Shown piece after piece: positions 12,001 through 21,000 of a stretch of DNA of 29,672 nucleotides. Within the stretch, counting starts at the first letter, position 1, and every line of letters begins with the position of its first letter. This stretch comes from Apostichopus californicus (taxonomy: Eukaryota; Echinodermata; Holothuroidea; Aspidochirotida; Stichopodidae). The stretch spans positions 1 through 29,672 of the forward strand of contig JAIPMN010010293.1 in the NCBI GenBank assembly GCA_020650975.1. Reading direction: 5' to 3'. The position numbers and the translations under genes are program-made. Below the pieces are notes generated by a model that did no database searches, was not told where the DNA came from, and saw nothing but the letters and a program-made list of their open reading frames with translations.

Positions 12001-15000
12001 CCTCGTCTCGGCCGAAACCAGGTCTCTCTTGATATGATCGTAATCTAGTGACGGTAGCAGTGGAACATCTTCACTGTGTACGGAATATATCAAAAGAATA
12101 ATCAATAATAATAGCTTAATGAGTAGATAAAATTATTAATAACTATCAAGCTGTCTACCCCAGTATCAACTGTCAGACATAATCCCCACCAATTAGAATG
12201 GTATTTTCTGCTAAGGAAGGACTTAAGACAGTTCAAATGCAAATAAAATTATCTTATAAAAATATCTTAATTGTGTCTCATTATGGGCATTGGTTTTCAT
12301 GACACATGACTGTATCCAAAGGGCAGATTTTGGGGCTTTTCAAAATTAGACATTTCAACGTTTGCTATGGTGATTTTAAAAATGTACAAGCAAAAGTGGG
12401 CAATAATAACTTCAGTAACTTTTTATAAATACACTCAGTAAAACACAGTTGACTCTGTGTGGAATGTCGACACCAATCATGTCAAAAAAAGAAAGAAAGA
12501 AAGCAAAAGAGCTCCGCAGGTAAAATACAGCAAATGGTTCTTCAGAAGAAGAGCAATATGTCAGTCTGGATTCTGCGACAGTCGAACATTAAATTCAAGG
12601 AGGAAGTTGAAGTCTCTTATTAATGTCTTGCTCACACTGCCAAAATGAATGCGACCAGACTCAACTCGGTCATACCATGGAAAATTCTCAATAGTCAGGC
12701 AGCGTTTGTGTGTGCGCAAACGAATACAACTGATTGATATTTAGCTGGTGTTATATCATGTTGGCCTCTGTTGTGAAACTCGACGTTTGGCATTTTCCAG
12801 TCAGGGACTGGGAAGAAAGGGATATTTCAGGACTACAATTGTGCAGTTTTTAACAAATGTAATTGATCACAGGGGAATCATTTTTGAGTGTGACCTAAAC
12901 CAACACCAGTAGTTATAAACAGAATACAGTCATTCAGTGTGTGCTTATTAGCAGCTCAGTGTGCAGGGTTCAGTTGTACAACCATGTGTCTTCTAAGTTT
13001 TTGTCATTTTCTAAATAGAAACAGAGAAGTAAATAGAACCAAAGAGGACATTTCAAACTTTGTCAGCTCAGCAAAATGATGGAATGAAGGCCATGAATTA
13101 ACATCACAAGATGGTATGAAGAGGGCATTGCTTTAGAAAATGTTTAAACATTGAAATGAAACTAAACCTAAAGTCTGTGTAGAAAATTTTACACATGTTT
13201 ACAAACGAGAGGTAAGAAATGGTAACACATCAAAAAAGAACCAAGAGAAGAAACCATGCTTTACTCGAGAGTCTTCAAAATTACAGGTCTGGAAATGGCT
13301 CAACGAGGAAACTGATTGTTACTTCAATCAATTTGATTTTGAAGAGAGTGAGTATCACACTCTCACTGATTCAGTATGTGACAAGTATTCATCATTAATA
13401 TTTTGCATTATATACAAAAACTACCAACAGTTCTATCATAGTAAAATCTGGGAAAAACGGAAGTTGAGTGAAAACAATGTTAGTTTAAATGGGCGACGAG
13501 ATAGCACATCCAAACTTTTCTGTGTTAATTTCTTGAAAAAGTTGGTTGCATTTTCATGTCTTAAACTACAATCATACTTCTTTTCCCACAAGATTCCTTC
13601 AAATCAACTGTAAGCCATTCAGTAAGGATGTAGTGAGGTATTTATTTTGCCTAAAGAGGTGCAATGAGCTGTTAATTTGCATTGTAACAATTTATGACAT
13701 TATCAGGATTGGTTGGATTGTTATATTTAATGCATTTGTTGTGAGGAGGCAGGTAAGTGATATACACTTCACAGCATTAGCAAGAATATGAAAAGCTCTT
13801 CTTCAAAGGATTCATGATATTGAAGTGATTGACTTTGTATTTGCTAAAAATGGAAAATTAAGAGAAAATGGAGAGATGCACACTGCAAAATATGAGTTTA
13901 AAAAAAACAATCCATGATCACTTTACAATTGTTTCACAGTAGAAAATGAGGACATTTGATTTTTTATTAGTTATGGCATAAAACTTGATAGAGAGGTTAG
14001 TGATTAGCATTGCAAATTATAGGCCAGCAGATACAATGGAATGAGAACAATAGCTATTTGTTAGCTATGAAAATGAAACTCGAGAGATAGATTAGTGGTT
14101 AAAATCATGATGAGCAGGAAGATACAAGATCTCTGTACAATAGTATGCCAGTAGAACTCAGGAAACTTGCTATCTACTTGCAATGAGATGAACGGTAAAT
14201 GAGCAGCAGGGCAAACCAAACGAAGGCAACATCTTTCTTTTAATCAGTTTGCCAAAACACAAGAAAACAACAAAGAAAATGAGGATGAACTAGTTAGTTT
14301 TAAAAGGTAGAAGCAGAATAAAGTTGACTTTTTTAATGAAATTTCAAAAGAAATAAAGTTGAAAGAGAATAATTGAAAGCCCAAGTTATTTTTGTAACTC
14401 TTTTTTGCAAAACTCACTTTTTCTCTTCAATAATAGGACTGGGGAAAACGAGTACACAAGGAATAAAATCAAAATAACCAAAAGACGATAGAAAATAAAT
14501 TAAAATTGATTAAATGTATGATGGCAAATACACACCTGTAACATACTGTTAACATAAAGCCCTGGTTTCTTTGTGTTTTTGTTTCTACTAAGTAACAACA
14601 CCGCTATCATTTAAACAAATGAACGGACAGCTTCATTTCAGCTCATTTTGAGTTTTGAGGCGACCCATTATTTCATTAGAAAGAGACTTTATAATCACCA
14701 TTTCCATAGGTTTACTAAAGTTGCAGTGCTTGTCTTGTGCACCCTATATATGGTTCGAGCTTCCAACAATCCAAAATTGTTCAACAAGATGGAACCTGAA
14801 GTCCTTATCATGAAAAGACATGTTCCACAGAGATATCAAAAAATGATCACATCATCTCTAGAGACAACCTAACCAATTTTATCAACAAAACTTGACCCCC
14901 AATATTATCAAAAGGTTTATATTCCAAAGCACCTCAGTAAAAATATTCCACCTTACAATCAAAGTGGAGGGGGATGTTAGAGTCAAGTATATTAGACCAA

Positions 15001-18000
15001 GTGAAAGTCAGTAAACCTTTGTGATGCCCAGAGAATATTAAATTTTAAAGAATTATGACTGAATTCTCTGTTAGGATTTATAATAATCTTGCATAAAGGT
15101 TAGAATTTAAAATTTAAAAGAGGCACGTTATGGGAGTAAATGTAAGAGTGTTGAGTTAACAGTTTCAAAAGTTGCATGCCATTCATTAACTAAATTCTCA
15201 ATATATTTGTCAAGATGCAACAACTGATGCTAGCAAATCAAAATCACCATGCCAACTAAAGTTAGTTAAACCAGATACCACCAAAGAAAATAAAGGTATT
15301 TTCAACAGAAAGAGATAATCCATGCAAATTTGATGGTGTTGTTTGGATATGTTTAATGTTTCTATCACTGCAGCTCCATATGCATAGTAATATATCCATT
15401 TATAGAGCGCAACAATATGCAAATGCATTTCTATGCGCTTTACAAAAAGTCGAAAGCCAACCGGAAAAATTAGTTTTCAACTTTCTCTTGAATATGTTTA
15501 ATGTTGGTGCCTCTCTAATAGCACGTGGTAGAGAGTTCCAAGTCTGCGGGCTCCAGCTCTAAAAAAATTGTAACCCGAAACAGACCTGCATCTAGGGCAC
15601 TGAAGAAGCATTACACAGTACAGGAATTTAGGGGACATGCAAAGTTACAGTATACCAACATATATATGATATGATTGGAAATGACAAGTACAATTTCACC
15701 TAACATTGCTTTTTTTTTTCTTCATAAACTGCATTAAAGTTTGAAACTAATATCATAAATAATCTGTATGATAACATTCCTATCTCGTTAGCATCCATTC
15801 AAAGAGACATATCAATATTAAGCTTTGAAACATTTATATTTGTAGCATTATTAATATTTGAATTATTATATCAAATTAATAGATCATACCTGTACTGGGC
15901 AAATGATGCTTTCAATAATGAGTTTGCCTAAAAAAGAAAAGAAAAGAGAAACAGAAATAATGACAATTTTTTTAAAAGGAAATTGACTAAAACTTTCTTT
16001 TTAGAAAACCCTACGATACAATGAAAGTCTTTAATCACAAAAAGGCTTTCAAACTGCTTTCTGCATTAAATTTACAGGATTTGTTCCCTGCCATGACCTC
16101 ACAACTATGCAAACTGTTAATAGCTTAACTGGTCAACTTTAAATTCAAAGAACTGTATTTTCTTTCAGAGGGGGGGGGGGGGGAACGGGGGTGGGGAAAT
16201 GGCCTATTTTTTGGACTGATGATAGATTTGTGGAAAAGGAAATGAACTCTGCACTCAACTTTCTGCAACCTAATAAGTTTCCTTAAAGTTTCACAACAAA
16301 GAAACAGAAGTTTGTATAAAAGAAATAACACAAATTTTGGACACCGTGCAAAGTTAAAATTACACAGAAAAAAAACCCCAATATGTATGTATGTATTTGT
16401 ATGTATTTTAGATCCTCCTGCAAGCAGGAACTCGCGAAGAAGCCTCATTGGCTTATCAAAGCCGCAAGCTGACCGAAGTCAGTCTCTTACATTCATATTT
16501 AACGTCCATGATTATGAATTGTTGATTGTCAACAACTCTGTAAGTGGACGACATACATTAATCTGGGAGTGACTCGAACGGGGGACCTTATGATTGAAAG
16601 GCATCGGCGTTAACCATTGAGCTAACACTCCCTAATGGGAATGGAAAGGGAGTAACTGACAGAAGAGAAACAAGATATTTTGACTCACTGTTGGTGGTCT
16701 GGTAACATCCACCGATTCTCTAAGCTGGTTAGAAAATAACCTCTGACAGACACTTTGGAGGTAGTCTGGGGTTACCTGAAAGAGATCAAGAAACAATTAG
16801 AACTAAATGCATGAAATAGTGCCGTATGGTACACAGGAGAGGAAAGTGTATTTTATTTATTTATTTATTTATTTGTTTTGCCACAAAAGTACAAAGTGGA
16901 GGGAAGTCTTCCATAAATCTTAAAAGCTTAACAATGTGGAAGACTCCCTGAAGAAAGAAAAGAAAAGAAATGAAAAAAATTATATATGTATAAATACATA
17001 AACATAAATATAAATACAAATTAAATGTTCAATATATATATAGTAATTACATACAGGTATAATTAGTAGTCAGTAAGTAGCTATTATTTCCTTACAAAAC
17101 CATTTCTTAAAGGATTCTTCTTAAAGTATTTGCACAATTATTGGAAATATTACATTCTTTGGGAACTAAAAGTTCTACATTGTCCATCTGTTATGCTAAA
17201 ATATCTTATAAAAAGTAAGTCCAACTTTATACAAACTTCCAAATGTTTTTCCTTTCGGCCATTCAGTGAATTAATTCTTTCCGTTGATTTCGGGTTGGAT
17301 TAAGAAAAAATTTGATACAATATTATAGGGTTCCTTGACTGCATTTACGGGTTTTTTTTGAAAACCTTGCCGAGCAGGAGAAAATTTTTGTGCATTGCAT
17401 GTGCCCCGGCGGCTGCATTTTGCTCACCTCTAGAGTAACTTACCTGGTTTCCACTAATACAACTTTCAAGGGTGTCCACTAGCTCGGCTGTAATGCCAAT
17501 CAGATTGTGATAGTCAGCCTGAAAAAGAGAAAGAAAAACTTTTCAAGTTTCCATATTTGGCTTGTTTCTAAGATGGTATCTAAAAGCTGAGGTCCTACGA
17601 TCTGGAACTCTTTTCATGCTTGTCTCAAGTCTGTACATACCATTGCTAACTTTAGAACTTGTTACCTGGCCTGGTCTCGTAGAGAGGTAGAAACATAGAA
17701 GGGTGTGCAGGGTGGGGTGTCCTTTGCTTTGTAATGCCAGTGTTTTACAGGTTCTACAGCAGGTTTACTTATATATAAATATATTAGTCTTGCTTTACAC
17801 AAACTTACTTGTATTTTGTTGTATCTTCTGATGTAGGTCATTGTTCTCCTTTCTGCATCCACAACATTTTGCTGAAATTTTTGCATTTGACCAGAATTTT
17901 CTAAAAGAGAGGAAAGAAGAAGGTAAAACTTATATGAAATAAAGATGATATCTCCAAAAAGCTATCTTAGCTACTGTGAAAACATGGACAAAACCTTAAA

Positions 18001-21000
18001 AGCATTTACTAGAAATTAAAAAATGGATTAGAACATTTGTTTGCTTTAGATCTGATAAAGTTATATATTGGGAACTTAAAATCATCATCTTACAAGAGAA
18101 AGATCTTTCAATGGGAGAAGGCTAATGTGCTTGGTGAACCTTATGCCTTTTCAGTATTTTCTGTGTATATATCTACTGATACTTTTCATGGACTTCCTCC
18201 ACCTAACATCTATCTTTCCATACCCCTTCCCTTCCCATCCCACCAACCCCCCCCCCACAAGTTTCTTCTTCCAATCCAGGACTCTCAGGTTTCCATCAAC
18301 AGCCTAGCACTGCTGGATTATCTAATGGATCACTTTCTTAGCATGACCAAACCAGTAAACACTTTGAAGAAAGTATACTTTGAAAACAATATAAATTTTC
18401 TCAAATACTTACTACTGTTAATGTCTTGCTGTGAGAATGAATGAAAAAATTAAGGAAGATATCCTTTGAGAAAAGGAAACAGAGTTTCAATTGCAACAGG
18501 CAAAGACATTAAAACTACCAAAACTTCAACATGTATGAAATATATTTTTGTTCTTCCAAAAATTACTTGTCATGTTAAAAGTTCTTAACACTGAATGTCA
18601 CCAGAAATACTTTTTTCACAAATCGATATTTATAATCTCAGGATACGTATATTTCGAACAGTCTCGGCTGAGCTTGGGCCGGGAGTGTCAGGGCAAGAAA
18701 TTTCTCCAGTCTGGTCTGCAAGTCTGGAATCCAGTTCTCGGCAAACAGCTCCTTATAGGATGGATGTTTTGTTGGATCAGGAACAAACGGCAGCGCATAA
18801 AATGGTAGAAACTCTGTCGTCTGACTCAGAGCTGCTCCCTTGGTCTCCAGGAATGATTTGAACCCTGTCATCGCATCTTCTAACTTGACTTTACTCTGCA
18901 ATAATAAAGTTTTTACAATTCAAATTTTCAATCGCATTTACACCTTTTTTTGTCATGAACATGGTTTATCTTTCCTTTTCTATTTCCTTTTTTGGGGTGA
19001 GGGGGGGGGTTGGGGTGGGGGTTTCATTTCACATGGTATTCCAATCAGGTGAAGTGTTTATCATTCTGTTCGTACAGGTTTCTCAAAGTAACTATTATAA
19101 AAAAATTGCATAAAATTACATAAATGTGCATTTAAACTGTATTTAACTGTTCCTAAACCCCGCTTGAAGACCTATGGTTACAGAACCTTCGAATACTCTG
19201 GCTCTTATCTCTCGAACAAGTTATCAGATCACATTTGAACATGCTCTAAACTTTCTACATTCAAAAGTCTACTTAAGACCCATCTTTTTACTTGTTCTTT
19301 TGTTAATTAATCTGCTTTCTTTGTAAAGCGCCTTGAGCAGTGTCTTTTGTCTACTGTTTGGTGCAATATAAGTCTCATTTATTATAATTATTATTGTTTA
19401 ACTTTTCATACATTGTAGATGATAAGAAATTATACACAACATGGGCCATTGTTTCAAAATTATCTTGTAAATGGCAGGATAAGTGTGTATGAAATTAGTC
19501 AAAACAGTTGGATAAATGTTTATACACTCAATCATAGTTTTTACCTTTTTTCCTGTGTTCAGTTGATATTTGATGGGAAATATTGCAAAATAAATGTTGA
19601 GATAGAACTCCAGCTTCTTGCAGATGGGATCCGTCGTACGGACACTCTCTGGAACATTGTCGTCCCACAGTCCAAAGAATTCTCTGCGATTTCCGCTTCT
19701 GAAGAAGGTCAGCAGGTCACTCTGTGTTGGAGACAGAAAAATTTATAACGGCACTTAGAAGTAGATTTTTCAGACTGAATATGAGTATTAGACTTTTAGT
19801 TGTCTTCTCAGGAAAGTGAAAAGTATTATGACAAAAGAAGCACAGTTTTTGGTATATAATTTTAATTGTTAGCATCATTGTTTTAGCAGACATCCAAAAC
19901 TAAAGTTTTTGTGTGTTATGTCTATTTTTTTCTCTATTCGTTGCTCATTTGTCTCATTTAACTGTCTGTCAATCTGTGTCTCTCTTAATGTGTTCTAAGT
20001 TTGTTTTCATTTTGGTTAGCCTAGCTCTGAAGAAGACCCCGCTAGGATGGAATTGTCAGACCATCTAACATCTATGCTTTTTGCAGTAGATAAGCAGTTT
20101 GCCAACAGTTTTTTTCCTCTCTCTCCAAAAATAACTTTTGACCCATTTAAATGTCTGTCCATCTGTGTCTCTCTTAATGTGTTCCTTGTTTACTTTCAGT
20201 AAGCATCTGAAGATGATCCCATTAGGATCATATTGTCAGGCCCTCTAACTCTAACAAAGGCTTTTTGCAGTAGATAAGCAGTTTGCCAACAGTTTTTTTT
20301 TCTCTCTCCAAAACTAACTTTTCTTAGCAGTTGTAACTGGGTCTAGTCTGCTTTGCCTCCCAGGAATATGCAGAGGCAGTTAATTGTCTTACGCTGTACT
20401 ATCAACCCAGTAATAGTTATCCCTTTCAGGCGAGTTGAGAGATTTCATGGTGTTCCCACAGATTACACAACATTGCACAAAGAGTGAATCTTTGTATGAA
20501 ATTGACACAAGGGTTTTGTTCAATAAAAAAAAATGTAACTAGTTGCTTTATTATTGAGACAAATCTGTTAGCATAATTACAGATATGTCAAGTGAAGTTT
20601 GAGTACTTCCAAACAACACATGTTTACTCTTTTAGTACACAGACATGTATCCGTATGACCCCTATGATACAAAATGTATGCAATATGAAAAGATTTATTT
20701 CTAGCCTAGCCCACACTTATTTCTGGTTACTCTTAGTAACCATCACAATACCAGGAAATCATGTTTGGTGAATTCTTGTAATACTCATTTGTTAGACTAA
20801 TCATAACACAGACACCCCTTCCCCAACTTCTACCCATTCCTCACTCCTCCCCCCCCCCCAAAAAAACTATAAAGAAAATGCCATGATCACCTGCATATCA
20901 GCCTTGTTTTTGTCCCAGGACTTCGGTGGAAGTAAAGCCAAGGTTTTTCCATTTTCTCGGGCTTCGCTCTCAAATGCAGTGGAGGTACGGTTGTATCCAC

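Larger units (their letters stand above)
12074..15889 (-). other. Largest ARMC9 intron (3.8 kb), mostly unexplained
   Basis: It separates coding exons 9 and 10. It contains the plus-strand stop-to-stop frame at 13155-13613, a second overlapping frame to 13791, AT- and purine-rich sequence to about 14.5 kb, and a decayed repeat fragment at about 15384-15610. The compositional bias of 13-14.5 kb (A/G-rich on plus) fits an old inserted element, but no terminal repeats were found. Confidence 0.5.

Noticed and set aside
16560..16633. Functional tRNA gene on the minus strand
   Set aside because: The acceptor stem pairs, but the D and T stems do not and the anticodon loop has eight bases; it is the head of a SINE.
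18037..18444. 135-codon plus-strand open frame
   Set aside because: It lies antisense in an ARMC9 intron, runs through a poly-C tract and overlaps the microexon; no family resemblance.
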